DNA of 64,000 bases from Geodermatophilus telluris (GCF_900102745.1 NZ_FMZF01000008.1:157335-221334), one strand, 5' to 3'. Numbered from the stretch's first letter, positions 56,792 to 64,000 are shown. Notes: generated by a model from the sequence alone, not told the origin. A program made the numbers and translations.

Positions 56792-57702
56792 GGACGTCCG
56801 GCCCGCTCCCCGGGGCGCTGCTCGCGCCGGTGCACCGCTGCGCGTTCCACGAGGGCCCCACCCAGGCCGCGGCCATCGCCGCGCAGCTGTGCCGGCGGGC
56901 CCTGTCCGCGGGGGCGCCGGTGGTGGCCCACGTGGAGGACGCCGTCCGCCGCGCCGTGCGCGCCCACGCACCTGAGGCCGCGGTGCGGTTCGCCCCGCCG
57001 GAGGCGCTGCTGGAGTCGCCGGTCGAGGTGCTCGCCGAGGAGTGGCTGCGGCACCGGCCGCGGGGCACCGAGGGCCCGGTGGCCGTGCTGTGCCAGCGCC
57101 CGCTGGGCGACGTCGAGGAGTGGCGCCGAGCCGAGGAGGCGACCACCGCCGCCGTCGGCGCGGCACCCCTCGCGGTGACCTGCCTCGTCGACAGCGCCAC
57201 CGTGCCGCCCGACGGCATCGCGATGGCGCGCGGGACGCACCCGGTGCTGTGGCTCGACGGCCTGGACCTGCCCAACCCCGACCTGACGCTGGCCCCCGTC
57301 CCGAGCGACACCGTGCCGGTGACCACGGCGGTGCTCGACCCGGACACGCCCGCGCACAACCGGCGGTGGTGGCACGAGCGGCTGGCCGAGGCGGGGCTGA
57401 GCGAGCCGCGCCGCGACGAGCTGGTGCTGGTGCTGCACGAGGCGGTGATCGCGGCGGCGGCGCTCGACGGCGGGCCGGCCGGCGTCCCGGTCCGCCTGCA
57501 CCACGCCGGCCCGGCCGTGGTCTGCGAGGTGCTCACCCGCCGGCCGTGCGAGCTGCTGCTGCCCTCGCTGGTGCCCGCCGACCGGCGGCTGCTCATGCTG
57601 TGGCTGGCCGGCAAGGTGTCCCCCGCCGTCACGCTCGCCGCGGTGCCCGAGGGCGGTGGCGCCCGGTTCCTCGTCCGGTCCCAGCCGCCCGACCGCGCCT
57701 GA
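56788..57702 (+). CDS. MEDS domain fused to degenerate HATPase (RsbW-like fold)
   Basis: 304-aa protein. The N-terminal half (about 10-180) is MEDS-like (VHRCAFHEGPTQAAAIAAQL, AGAPVVAHVEDAVRRAV, VTCLVDSATVPPDGIAMARG). The C-terminal half (about 195-300) has the layout of an anti-sigma HATPase_c domain: ARNRRWWHERLAEAGLSEPRR-type start (here HNRRWWHERLAEAGLS) and DELVLVLHEAVIAAAALDGG. The N-box Asn is replaced by Ala, and the G1 (DxGxG) and G2 (GxGL) motifs are missing, so ATP binding is unlikely. It may be a pseudokinase that binds the MEDS-STAS partner encoded just upstream (GTGA overlap). Confidence 0.8.
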   Translation: MRTSGPLPGALLAPVHRCAFHEGPTQAAAIAAQLCRRALSAGAPVVAHVEDAVRRAVRAHAPEAAVRFAPPEALLESPVEVLAEEWLRHRPRGTEGPVAVLCQRPLGDVEEWRRAEEATTAAVGAAPLAVTCLVDSATVPPDGIAMARGTHPVLWLDGLDLPNPDLTLAPVPSDTVPVTTAVLDPDTPAHNRRWWHERLAEAGLSEPRRDELVLVLHEAVIAAAALDGGPAGVPVRLHHAGPAVVCEVLTRRPCELLLPSLVPADRRLLMLWLAGKVSPAVTLAAVPEGGGARFLVRSQPPDRA

Positions 57703-57793
57703 CCGGGCTCCCGGTCACGGCTCGGCAACGGCGCGCCGGGGCGCCGCACCTCCCACGGGCCGGCCTCGTTGCCGGCGTGGGGGTGGTCGAGGA

Positions 57794-58171
57794 GTGACCG
57801 AGCACGGGGGCGGCGACGTGGTCGAGGGCACGGTGGACGTGCGGCGGCCGGCCGAGGTGCGGGCGTGGGTGCGCGAGCGGGCCGCGGCCGCCGGGTGCCC
57901 GCCCGCCGTCGCCGAGGAGCTCGTGCTGCTCGTGTCGGAGGTCCTCGTCGCCGGCACCGGCCCCGCCGGTGCGGCGCCCGCGCGGCCGGTGCGCGCCGTC
58001 CCCGCAACCGGCGGCCTCACGGTCGAGGTGCTGCTGCCCGCGCCGTTGCTGCCGCTGCCGGGCGCGGACGCCCGGCTCGCGGTGGCCGCCGCGGCGGCGA
58101 CCGCCACCGCCCTGGACGCCCGTCCCGCCGGCGACGGCGGCCAGTGGGTGCGGGTCACCGCCCGGGCGTGA
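57794..58171 (+). CDS. Short degenerate anti-sigma/HATPase-like protein
   Basis: 125-aa protein. RPAEVRAWVRERAAAAGCPP followed by AVAEELVLLVSEVLVAGTGP looks like the first helices of an RsbW-like HATPase domain, but the N-box Asn is absent. The rest (GLTVEVLLPAPLLPLPGADA, ALDARPAGDGGQWVRVTARA) retains the terminal strand without G1 or G2 boxes. Probably a non-ATP-binding paralogue of the preceding protein's C-terminal half. GTG 57794 lies 91 nt after the previous stop; GTG 57818 is an alternative. A perfect 16-bp terminator starts at the stop codon. Confidence 0.65.
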   Translation: MTEHGGGDVVEGTVDVRRPAEVRAWVRERAAAAGCPPAVAEELVLLVSEVLVAGTGPAGAAPARPVRAVPATGGLTVEVLLPAPLLPLPGADARLAVAAAAATATALDARPAGDGGQWVRVTARA

Positions 58172-58206
58172 CACCGGCCCGGCCCCCACAGGGGGCCGGG
58201 CCGGTG
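58172..58206. terminator. Bidirectional terminator, 16-bp perfect stem
   Basis: Arms 58172-58187 and 58191-58206 pair perfectly over 16 bp around ACA, directly after the stop at 58171 and 5 nt before the stop of the convergent gene. Confidence 0.85.
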
Positions 58207-58211
58207 AGGGC

Positions 58212-58796
58212 TCAGTCGGGCAGGATGCGGCCGAGCAGGCCCCTGACCGTCGAGCCGAGCCGGTAGGACTGCACCAGCCAGGCGTTGCACGCGATGACCC
58301 CGCCGGCCAGCACCGGGACGACGGCCTGGGTGACCCGCTGGCGGGCCTGCCACTTCTTGATCTCCGGCGGCGTGCCGGCCGAGGGCAGGGTGGCGTCCTT
58401 GACCTCGAGATCGCCGGTGCGGGCCGCCTGCTCGGCGAGCTTGCCGATCTGGGCGCCGGAGTAGGCGGCGTACGCGGTGGCCCCGGCACCCGCCACGGTC
58501 AGCGCCGCCTTGAGCGCGCCGACCGTGCCGTAGCCCTTCTGCAGCGCGAGCCGCTGGGTGTTCGAGCGGGTCAGCTGCAGGCCGGTGACCAGGGTGGCCG
58601 CGATCCCGCCGAACTGCGCCGGCTGGAAGCGGCTCCACGCGGAGCTGGCCACCCGGACCTTGTCGATCCCCGCGGTGAGGTCGCTGCCGGACTTGTTCAC
58701 CCCGGCGATGCCCATCACCGAGCCGCCGAACCAGAGGGCGGTGCCGAGGTCGTGCACCGCCTGGACCACGAAGCGGTTGTCGGTCGTCGTCGTCAT
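58212..58796 (-). CDS. Small hydrophobic hypothetical protein with SigB-type promoter
   Basis: 194-aa protein without a family I can name. It contains several hydrophobic stretches: LGTALWFGGSVMGIAGVNK (about 17-35), FGGIAATLVTGLQL (62-75), ALKAALTVAGAGATAYAAYS (92-112) and QAVVPVLAGGVIACNAWLV (157-175), suggesting up to four membrane helices. AGGAGG precedes ATG 58796. A near-consensus GTTTCC-N15-GGGTAG promoter lies at 58861-58887 on the same strand, so it is probably a general stress gene. Similar proteins are common in Geodermatophilus-type genomes, from memory. Confidence 0.75.
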   Translation of the reverse strand: MTTTTDNRFVVQAVHDLGTALWFGGSVMGIAGVNKSGSDLTAGIDKVRVASSAWSRFQPAQFGGIAATLVTGLQLTRSNTQRLALQKGYGTVGALKAALTVAGAGATAYAAYSGAQIGKLAEQAARTGDLEVKDATLPSAGTPPEIKKWQARQRVTQAVVPVLAGGVIACNAWLVQSYRLGSTVRGLLGRILPD

Positions 58797-58860
58797 CGGT
58801 CCTCCTGTCGAGCGCCGTCGACGTCCCACTGCTCAGGAGCCCGGTCGCCTCCCGCGACCG

Positions 58861-58887
58861 CTACCCCGCGCCGCCGCGCGGGGAAAC
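58861..58887 (-). promoter_or_regulatory. SigB/SigH-type general stress promoter
   Basis: On the minus strand GTTTCC (58887-58882) and GGGTAG (58866-58861) are separated by exactly 15 nt, matching the actinobacterial stress-sigma consensus GTTT-N13-16-GGGTA. It is followed by a leader of about 55 nt and AGGAGG before the ATG at 58796. Confidence 0.7.
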
Positions 58888-58899
58888 GGCCGCGGTGGC

Positions 58900-60321
58900 T
58901 CACTCCGAGGCGCTGGCCGTGGTGCCCTCCGCCTGCTGGCTGCTGCGCGGGCCGATCCACACCGTCTTGGCGTTGGTGAACTCGTACATGCCGAGCTCGG
59001 TCAGCTCCCGGCCGTAGCCGCTCTGCTTGACCCCGCCGAAGGGCAGCTCGGGGTAGCTGGTGACCATCCCGTTGACGAACGCCATGCCGGCCTGCACGTC
59101 GCGGATGAACGTCGCCCGCTCCTGCTCGTCCTCGCTCCACAGGTTGCTGCCCAGGCCGTAGGGGTGGCTGTTGGCGATCTCGACGGCCTCCTCGAGGGAG
59201 TCGACGGTCCACAGCGCCGCGACCGGGCCGAAGACCTCCTCGGCGTAGAGGTCCATCTCGGGCGTGACGCCGGTGAGCAGGGTCGGCCGGTAGAACCAGC
59301 CGGGCCCGTCGACCCGCTCGCCGCCGGTGACGACGGTGGCGCCCTTGTCGACCGCGTCCTGCACGTACCGCTCGACGTCCTCGCGGCCGGACTCGGTGGC
59401 CAGCGGGCCGACCTGGGTGTCCGCGGCCATCGGGTCGCCGACGACGAGCGCCGACAGCTTCTCGGCGAACAGCCGGGTGAACTCCTCGGCGACGTCGCGG
59501 TGCACGAAGAACCGCTTGGCGGCGATGCAGCTCTGCCCGTTGTTCTGGCAGCGCGCGGTGACGGCGACCTCGGCGGCGCGGTCGAGGTCGGCCGACGGCA
59601 TGACGATGTAGGGGTCGCTGCCGCCGAGCTCGAGCACCGTCTTCTTGAGCACGTCGCCGGCGATGGAGGCGACCGACTGCCCGGCCGGGGCGCTGCCGGT
59701 GAGGGTGGCCGCGGCGACCCGGTCGTCGCGCAGCACCCGCTCGACGGCCTTCGAGCCGACGAGCAGCGTCTGGAACACGTCGGCGGGGAAGCCGGCCTTG
59801 CGGAAGAGCTCCTCGATGTAGAGCGCGGTCTGCGGCACGTTGCTCGCGTGCTTGAGCAGGCCGACGTTGCCCGCCATCAGGGCGGGCGCGGCGAACCGCA
59901 TGGCCTGCCAGAGCGGGAAGTTCCACGGCATGACCGCGAGCACCACGCCGATCGGCTGGTGGACCACGTAGGCGTCCTCGGCGCCGACGGCACCGGCGTC
60001 GGCGGGGCGCGGCTCGAGCATCGCCGGGCCGTGCTCGGCGTAGTAGCGCAGCCCCTTGGCGCACTTGCCGACCTCGGCCTTGGCCGCCGCCAGCGTCTTG
60101 CCCATCTCGGTCACCATGAGCTCGGCGACGGCGTCGGTGTCGGCGTCGAGGACGTCGGCGGCGGCGCGCAGCCAGCCGGCGCGCTCCTGCGGGCTGGTCA
60201 GCCGGTAGGCGCGGAACGCCTCGACGGCCCGCCCGATGCGCTCGTCGACGGCGTCGTCCGGCAGCGGCTCGTAGGTCTTGAGCGTCTCGCCGGTGGCCGG
60301 GTTGATCGTCGCGATGGCCAT
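58900..60321 (-). CDS. gabD: Succinate-semialdehyde dehydrogenase (NAD(P)+)
   Basis: 473-aa aldehyde dehydrogenase oxidising succinate semialdehyde to succinate in the GABA shunt. Conserved residues: Asn in MPWNFPLWQAMR (about 134), the cofactor Lys in LLKHASNVPQTALYIEELF, the general base Glu231 in VLELGGSDPYIV and the nucleophile Cys265 in CQNNGQSCIAAKRFF. The ending YGRELTELGMYEFTNAKTVW is typical of the GabD-like subgroup. GGGAGGGACC precedes ATG 60321. A GGGTAG hexamer about 55 nt upstream (60376-60381, minus strand) resembles a stress-sigma -10, but its -35 is poor. Last catabolic gene before a stress gene on the same strand. Confidence 0.9.
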   Translation of the reverse strand: MAIATINPATGETLKTYEPLPDDAVDERIGRAVEAFRAYRLTSPQERAGWLRAAADVLDADTDAVAELMVTEMGKTLAAAKAEVGKCAKGLRYYAEHGPAMLEPRPADAGAVGAEDAYVVHQPIGVVLAVMPWNFPLWQAMRFAAPALMAGNVGLLKHASNVPQTALYIEELFRKAGFPADVFQTLLVGSKAVERVLRDDRVAAATLTGSAPAGQSVASIAGDVLKKTVLELGGSDPYIVMPSADLDRAAEVAVTARCQNNGQSCIAAKRFFVHRDVAEEFTRLFAEKLSALVVGDPMAADTQVGPLATESGREDVERYVQDAVDKGATVVTGGERVDGPGWFYRPTLLTGVTPEMDLYAEEVFGPVAALWTVDSLEEAVEIANSHPYGLGSNLWSEDEQERATFIRDVQAGMAFVNGMVTSYPELPFGGVKQSGYGRELTELGMYEFTNAKTVWIGPRSSQQAEGTTASASE

Positions 60322-60408
60322 GTCGGTCCCTCCCGTCCGTGGCGCGCGGTCTGCACGCCTCTCCGGGAGGGAGCCCTACCCGCCCGCGGGCCGGTCACCC
60401 ACCGCGGC

Positions 60409-61791
60409 TCAGCCGACCGGCAGGCCCGCCAGCCCGGCGGCCAGGCCCAGCACCGCGCACAGCCCGAGGGTGCGCAGCACCGACCACTTCACCCGGAAGA
60501 GCAGCACGGCGGCCGCGAGCGCGATCACCAGCGGCACCCAGCGCAGCGTCGTCGGGTCGGGCAGCTCGAGCGCCAGCGGCCCGGCGGTCACCGTCTCGGA
60601 GAACAGCGTGTGGACGGCGAAGTACAGCCCCAGGTTGGCGATGACCCCCACGACGGCGGCGGTGATGCCGGTCAGCGCGGCCGACAGCGACCGGTTGCCG
60701 CGCAGCCGCTCCATGTAGGGGGCGCCGAGCAGCACGAACAGGAAGCTCGGCACGAACGTCACCCAGGTGACCAGCAGCGAGGCGAGGACCGCGGCCACCC
60801 ACGGGTCGAGGCCGCCGGGCGCCCGGAACGCGCCGAGGAAGGCGACGAACTGGACGACCATGATCAGCGGGCCGGGCGTGGTCTCGGCCAGCGCGAGCCC
60901 GCGGACCATCTCCCGCGGCTGCAGCCAGCCGTAGACCTCGACGGCCTGCTGGGCGACGTAGGCGAGCACCGCGTAGGCGCCGCCGAAGGTGACCACCGCG
61001 GCGCCGGAGAAGAACAGCCCCTGCTCGGTGAGGACGCTCCCCGTCCCGGTCAGCAGCGCGACCGCCGCCACCGGCAGCCCCCACACGACCACCCCCACGA
61101 GCAGCACCCGCAGCGTGCGGCGGGTCGTGGGGGCCTCGTGGTGCAGCACGTCGTCCGAGATCACCGGCGGCGGGCCGGCGTCGGGGCCGTCGGCCGCCCT
61201 CCTCTGCGGCAGCGCCGAGGGCCGCCAGCGGCCCAGGGCCCAGCCGGCGACGCCGGCGAGGGCGACGACGACCGGGAACGGCACGCCGAACAGCGCCAGC
61301 GCGAGGAAGGCCAGCATCGCGAGCACGACCAGGGCGCGGCTGTCGAGCGCCTTCTTCCCCACCCGGATCACGGCCTGCACCACGATCGCCAGCACGGCCG
61401 CCGCCAGGCCGGTGAACAGGGCGGTGATCGCCGTGGTGTCGCCGAAGGCGACGTAGACCGCCGAGAGCGCCAGCAGCGCGACGACGCCGGGCAGCACGAA
61501 CAGCCCGCCGGCGACCAGCCCGCCACGGGTGCCGTGCAGCAGCCAGCCGACGTAGGTGGCCAGCTGCTGGGCCTCCGGGCCGGGCAACAGGGTGCAGTAG
61601 TTCAGCGCGTGCAGGAAGCGGCGCTGGCCGATCCAGCGGCGCTCGTCGACCAGCTCGCGCTGCATGACCGCGATCTGCCCGGCCGGGCCGCCGAAGGTCT
61701 GCAGCGAGACGAGGAACCAGGCGCGGACGGCGGTGCGGAACGGCGGCACCGCGGTGGCCGGCGCCGGAGTGGCGGTCGGTTCGGGGGTCAC
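60409..61791 (-). CDS. chrA: Chromate efflux transporter ChrA
   Basis: 460-aa long-chain CHR-family transporter made of two homologous halves, each about six hydrophobic segments. The first half shows FRTAVRAWFLVSLQTFGGPAGQIAVMQ with the family FGGPxxQ motif, ELVDERRWI and LLPGPEAQQLATYVG. The second half repeats the pattern degenerately (LFFSGAAVVTFGGAYAVLAYV, ALAETTPGPLIMVVQFVAFL). It should export chromate from the cytoplasm with proton exchange. It follows the two ChrB genes after 15 nt, forming a chromate-resistance operon. ATG or GTG at 61791 is the start. Confidence 0.92.
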   Translation of the reverse strand: MTPEPTATPAPATAVPPFRTAVRAWFLVSLQTFGGPAGQIAVMQRELVDERRWIGQRRFLHALNYCTLLPGPEAQQLATYVGWLLHGTRGGLVAGGLFVLPGVVALLALSAVYVAFGDTTAITALFTGLAAAVLAIVVQAVIRVGKKALDSRALVVLAMLAFLALALFGVPFPVVVALAGVAGWALGRWRPSALPQRRAADGPDAGPPPVISDDVLHHEAPTTRRTLRVLLVGVVVWGLPVAAVALLTGTGSVLTEQGLFFSGAAVVTFGGAYAVLAYVAQQAVEVYGWLQPREMVRGLALAETTPGPLIMVVQFVAFLGAFRAPGGLDPWVAAVLASLLVTWVTFVPSFLFVLLGAPYMERLRGNRSLSAALTGITAAVVGVIANLGLYFAVHTLFSETVTAGPLALELPDPTTLRWVPLVIALAAAVLLFRVKWSVLRTLGLCAVLGLAAGLAGLPVG

Positions 61792-61806
61792 GGGTCTCCG
61801 TCGGGG

Positions 61807-62238
61807 TCAGGCCGGCTCGCGGCCGAGCAGCAGGCGGCGGCGGGTGAACTCGTACAGGCCGTCAAAGAGGGGGCCGGAGACGGCGAGGGTGTGCTCGTCG
61901 TCCCCGGTCATCGACAGGCCGCGCAGCAGGACGTCGAGGCCGGGTGCCTCCGGGGCGTCGAAGCGGCCGTCGTCGAGGTCGGCCTCGTGGACGATCTCGC
62001 CGATCCGCCAGAGCACGGGGTCGTCGAGGCCGTGCACGCGCAGCACGGTCTCGAAGGAGCAGTCGCCGCCCACGTGGCCCAGCGCCGCGCCCCGCATGTC
62101 GAACGGGGTGGCGTCGGCCGGGACGTCGGCGGGGTCGGTGACGAAGACGAACTCCGCACCGGGGTCGACGAACCGGCGGATCAGCCAGGCGCAGGCGGCG
62201 CGGTCGACGTGCACGCCGGCGCGGGTCGCCCACCTCAC
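61807..62238 (-). CDS. ChrB C-terminal domain protein (chromate resistance)
   Basis: 143-aa protein equal to the C-terminal domain of ChrB. RWATRAGVHVDRAACAWLIR and RFVDPGAEFVFVTDPADVPA are the conserved start; TPFDMRGAALGHVGGDCSFE and VLRVHGLDDPVLWRIGEIVH follow. In proteobacteria this domain is fused to the N-terminal ChrB domain; ChrB acts as a chromate-sensing regulator. Here it is a separate polypeptide whose GTG (62238) overlaps the stop of the ChrB-N gene by 4 nt. Conserved His and Cys residues could bind metal. Confidence 0.87.
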   Translation of the reverse strand: MRWATRAGVHVDRAACAWLIRRFVDPGAEFVFVTDPADVPADATPFDMRGAALGHVGGDCSFETVLRVHGLDDPVLWRIGEIVHEADLDDGRFDAPEAPGLDVLLRGLSMTGDDEHTLAVSGPLFDGLYEFTRRRLLLGREPA

Positions 62239-62729
62239 CGCGCGCTCCCCACGCGGGCACCGGTGGGCGCGACGGCCTCGGCCAGGGCGCTGAGCGCGGC
62301 GGCCGCGGCGTCCTTCTCGGCCGGCGGGAAGAAGTCGCGGCGGCCGATGGCACGCCACTCACCCCGCAGCCGGCGCAGGGTCCGGGCCTGCTCGGCCTCC
62401 GGCGCACCGAGCGCGGCGGCCGCCTGCCCGGTGAGCTCCCGGTACTCCTCGGCGCGGGCCGCGGCCATCCCGGCGGCGAGCTCGCGCTCCTGGGCGGCGG
62501 TGGCCGGCCGGGCGGTCCAGATGCCCGCGGTGCCGCCCGCCTCGAGGACGTCGTCGGCCAGCCACTCCAGCGACTCCCGCGTGCGGGCGTCGGCCGGGAG
62601 CGCCACCACGCCGTCGGCGAGCTGGGCGACGCCGAGCCGGCGCAGCCGCCGCCACAGCGTCGTCCGCGGCCCCGACGGCTCCCGCGGCAGCCGGTAGGAG
62701 AGCAGCACCCACTCCCCCGTCGTCGTCAC
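62235..62729 (-). CDS. ChrB N-terminal domain protein (chromate resistance regulator part)
   Basis: 164-aa protein equal to the N-terminal domain of ChrB. EWVLLSYRLPREPSGPRTTL and WRRLRRLGVAQLADGVVALP form a PaaX-like winged helix, followed by ESLEWLADDVLEAGGTAGIW and a long helical tail with RRLRGEWRAIGRRDFFPPAE. It probably binds DNA at the operon promoter and responds to chromate together with the ChrB-C protein. GTG 62729; TGCATC lies 6 nt upstream, so the operon mRNA may be leaderless. Heads the chrB-N, chrB-C, chrA operon. Confidence 0.85.
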   Translation of the reverse strand: MTTTGEWVLLSYRLPREPSGPRTTLWRRLRRLGVAQLADGVVALPADARTRESLEWLADDVLEAGGTAGIWTARPATAAQERELAAGMAAARAEEYRELTGQAAAALGAPEAEQARTLRRLRGEWRAIGRRDFFPPAEKDAAAAALSALAEAVAPTGARVGSAR

Positions 62730-62906
62730 GGCGCAGATGCAACCACGGTTGCAGCCGACCGTCCAGTGCGCGGAAGCGATCTCGGCCCGGCGCGGGTGCC
62801 GGCGCCGCGCACCCCGTGACCTCCCCGTCCACCGCGGTCCCGACGACCCCAGGACGCGAGGGGGCGGTCGCCGCGCCCACCCCGAGCGCGACGAGCACGA
62901 CAGCGA
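62730..62906. other. Space between ChrB-N and the HNH gene
   Basis: No intact gene. On the minus strand one frame (about 62937 to 62740) would read TAATCGLIAVVLVALGVGAA then GVVGTAVDGEVTGCAAPAPA, which looks like a membrane anchor and start of an exported protein. It runs without a stop into the ChrB-N gene in another frame, so it may be a decayed 5' fragment or chance. Confidence 0.3.
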
Positions 62907-64000
62907 TCAGGCCGCAGGTTGCAGCAGTGGTGACGGGACGCCGATCTCGGTGCCGTCGGGTCGCCAGGTCCGCCATCGGCCGTCCGGTTGTCGCTCGACC
63001 CGGAAGCCGTGGTGGACCTGGGTGTGGTGCCGCTCGCACAGCAGCGCGGAGTTCTGCAGGTTGGTCTCGCCGCCGTCGAGCCAGTGCACGAGGTGGTGCA
63101 CCTCCGCCCACCAGGTCGGCGCGTGGCAGCCGGCGAAGACGCAGCCGCCGTCACGGAGTTCGACGGCGCGGCGGAGGTGGCGGTCGGCCAGGCGCTGTTC
63201 GCGGCCGAGGTCGAGCGGTGCGCCGTCGGGGCCGAACACGACGCGGGAGACGGTGCTGTCGCAGGCCAGCCAGCGGGCTCTCGCGGCGGAGATCACCGCG
63301 CCGAACCCCATCCGCGCGGCCTCGGGGCCGGTGGCGGTGCCGGCGAGGTCGTCGAGGTCGATGACGACGGCCAGGTGCGCCTTGACGGTGCGCAGCGTGG
63401 GCAGGCGGCCGGCGGCCAGGCTGGTGTCGCACAGCTGCACCAGCGCATCGCCGAGCCGCTGCGCGCGGCTGCGCTCGTGCCCGGCGGGGCGGTCGGCCTG
63501 CACGAAGGACTCCAGCGCGGCCTGCAGCTTCTCCCCGCCCACCGCGTCGAGCTCGAAGCGCCCACTCAGAGTGCCGTCGGCGTGCTTGGCCAGGCTCAGC
63601 CGGCGCCCCTCGGTCGGATCGGGCTCCGGGCCGTCGGGATCGAGCCGGCTCAGGTAGTGCCGCACCGCGTGCACGAAGTCGGTGTGCGGCTGCTCCACGG
63701 CCAGCCCGGTGAGCACCGCGTCGACCTCGCCGAGCTCCACGCCCTGCTCGACAGCGGCCGCCAAGCGCTCCGGCGTCAGCGCAGTGGCGGCGACCGCGAC
63801 CTGCTCGGCCGACACGAGCCCGGCGTCGTGCGCCTCGGCCAGCGCCGGCAGATGCGCCAGCACCCGCCCGTTGCCCACGACCCGGGCGGCCGCGGCGGCC
63901 GATAGCCGGCAGTGCCCGCCCAGCCAGGACCGCATCGACTTCAGCCCGTCGCGCTCGGCCGCCTGGGACAGCTCGGCGTCCCGCACCCGGCGGGCCAGGG
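62907..64000 (-). CDS. DUF222/HNH endonuclease (13E12 repeat family type), 5' end outside window
   Basis: Partial gene; the reading frame is open to the right edge and no start can be fixed (GTG 63986 would give 359 aa). The N-terminal part is the helical DUF222 domain (AAARVVGNGRVLAHLPALAE, GLVSAEQVAVAATALTPERL, YLSRLDPDGPEPDP). The C-terminal HNH nuclease reads CVFAGCHAPTWWAEVHHLVH and LDGGETNLQNSALLCERHHT, with the metal-binding His residues, the central Asn and Cys pairs that may hold structural zinc. The family is present in many copies in Geodermatophilaceae and mycobacteria, spread like a selfish or defence-related element; activity is not established. Confidence 0.92.
   Translation of the reverse strand, partial: LARRVRDAELSQAAERDGLKSMRSWLGGHCRLSAAAAARVVGNGRVLAHLPALAEAHDAGLVSAEQVAVAATALTPERLAAAVEQGVELGEVDAVLTGLAVEQPHTDFVHAVRHYLSRLDPDGPEPDPTEGRRLSLAKHADGTLSGRFELDAVGGEKLQAALESFVQADRPAGHERSRAQRLGDALVQLCDTSLAAGRLPTLRTVKAHLAVVIDLDDLAGTATGPEAARMGFGAVISAARARWLACDSTVSRVVFGPDGAPLDLGREQRLADRHLRRAVELRDGGCVFAGCHAPTWWAEVHHLVHWLDGGETNLQNSALLCERHHTQVHHGFRVERQPDGRWRTWRPDGTEIGVPSPLLQPAA

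Noticed and set aside
56788..57702. Active sensor histidine kinase
   Set aside because: The fold layout is RsbW/HATPase-like, but N, G1 and G2 box residues are missing and there is no phosphoacceptor His domain.
1..64000. CRISPR array, tRNA, rRNA, insertion sequence or prophage
   Set aside because: No regularly spaced direct repeats, no tRNA T-arm-like context with a cloverleaf, no rRNA-like conserved tracts and no transposase or integrase motifs were seen on either strand. The HNH gene at the edge is a chromosomal multi-copy family, not proof of a mobile element.

Overview
The window reads as a chromosomal segment of a high-G+C actinobacterium, most likely of the Geodermatophilaceae (Blastococcus/Geodermatophilus/Modestobacter type). 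This is inferred from the strong G/C third-position bias, frequent GTG starts, many 4-nt GTGA gene overlaps, a DUF222/13E12-type HNH endonuclease at the right edge, mycofactocin-type MftD, a probable F420-type flavoprotein, GAF-ANTAR and MEDS signalling proteins, and lycopene cyclase. I see no rRNA, tRNA, CRISPR array, insertion sequence or phage module. About 64 protein genes fill the window with little intergenic space.

Left third (1-22 kb): a GH13 alpha-glucosidase; a YchJ-like SEC-C protein; a CitA/CitB-type two-component system divergent from the C4-dicarboxylate carrier DctA; a lone lycopene beta-cyclase; a universal stress protein; an Acg-like nitroreductase; an LtrA protein; a K+ channel with RCK domains paired with a small membrane protein; a flavoprotein monooxygenase facing an AcoR-like GAF regulator; a TPR-GGDEF cyclase; an AhpD-like protein; a GAF-SpoIIE phosphatase; and a luciferase-like oxidoreductase.

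Middle (21-46 kb): diacylglycerol kinase-like protein, MalY/PatB C-S lyase, a CoA-disulfide-reductase-like enzyme, small oxidoreductases, and the fused isobutyryl-CoA mutase IcmF, translationally coupled to a signal-peptide-less BtuF-like protein. IcmF has a clear leaderless promoter with an operator palindrome. It is divergent from a PAS-GAF-SpoIIE phosphatase that overlaps spo0M. Then follow a four-gene hydrolase/methyltransferase/membrane run, AraC regulators, a GAF-ANTAR antiterminator, a frameshifted beta-hydroxyacid dehydrogenase, an EmrB-type exporter, an AraC-DinB fusion coupled to a DHFR-like protein, YceI and acyl-CoA thioesterase.

Right third (45-64 kb): a minus-strand acyl-CoA block (thiolase, crotonase, alpha-methylacyl-CoA racemase, dienelactone hydrolase, HxlR regulator); a 47-aa small ORF; mftD and a luciferase-like gene separated by a nested hairpin that buries the second gene's ribosome binding site; a Na+/H+ antiporter; a monoacylglycerol-lipase-like hydrolase; a coupled GAF-ANTAR / MEDS-STAS / MEDS-pseudo-ATPase / pseudo-ATPase operon; succinate-semialdehyde dehydrogenase; a chromate operon with ChrB split in two; and the edge-truncated HNH gene.

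Two themes link regions. First, stress and partner-switch signalling: two SpoIIE phosphatases, Spo0M, the MEDS operon, two ANTAR proteins, and GTTT-N15/16-GGGT promoters resembling SigB-type sites. Second, a repeated start architecture: a -10-like hexamer (CAGGAT, TACCGT, TAGCCT) lies 6-7 nt before many start codons, which points to widespread leaderless mRNAs. Coordinates and motifs were read by hand. Family names come from recognition, not a database search.
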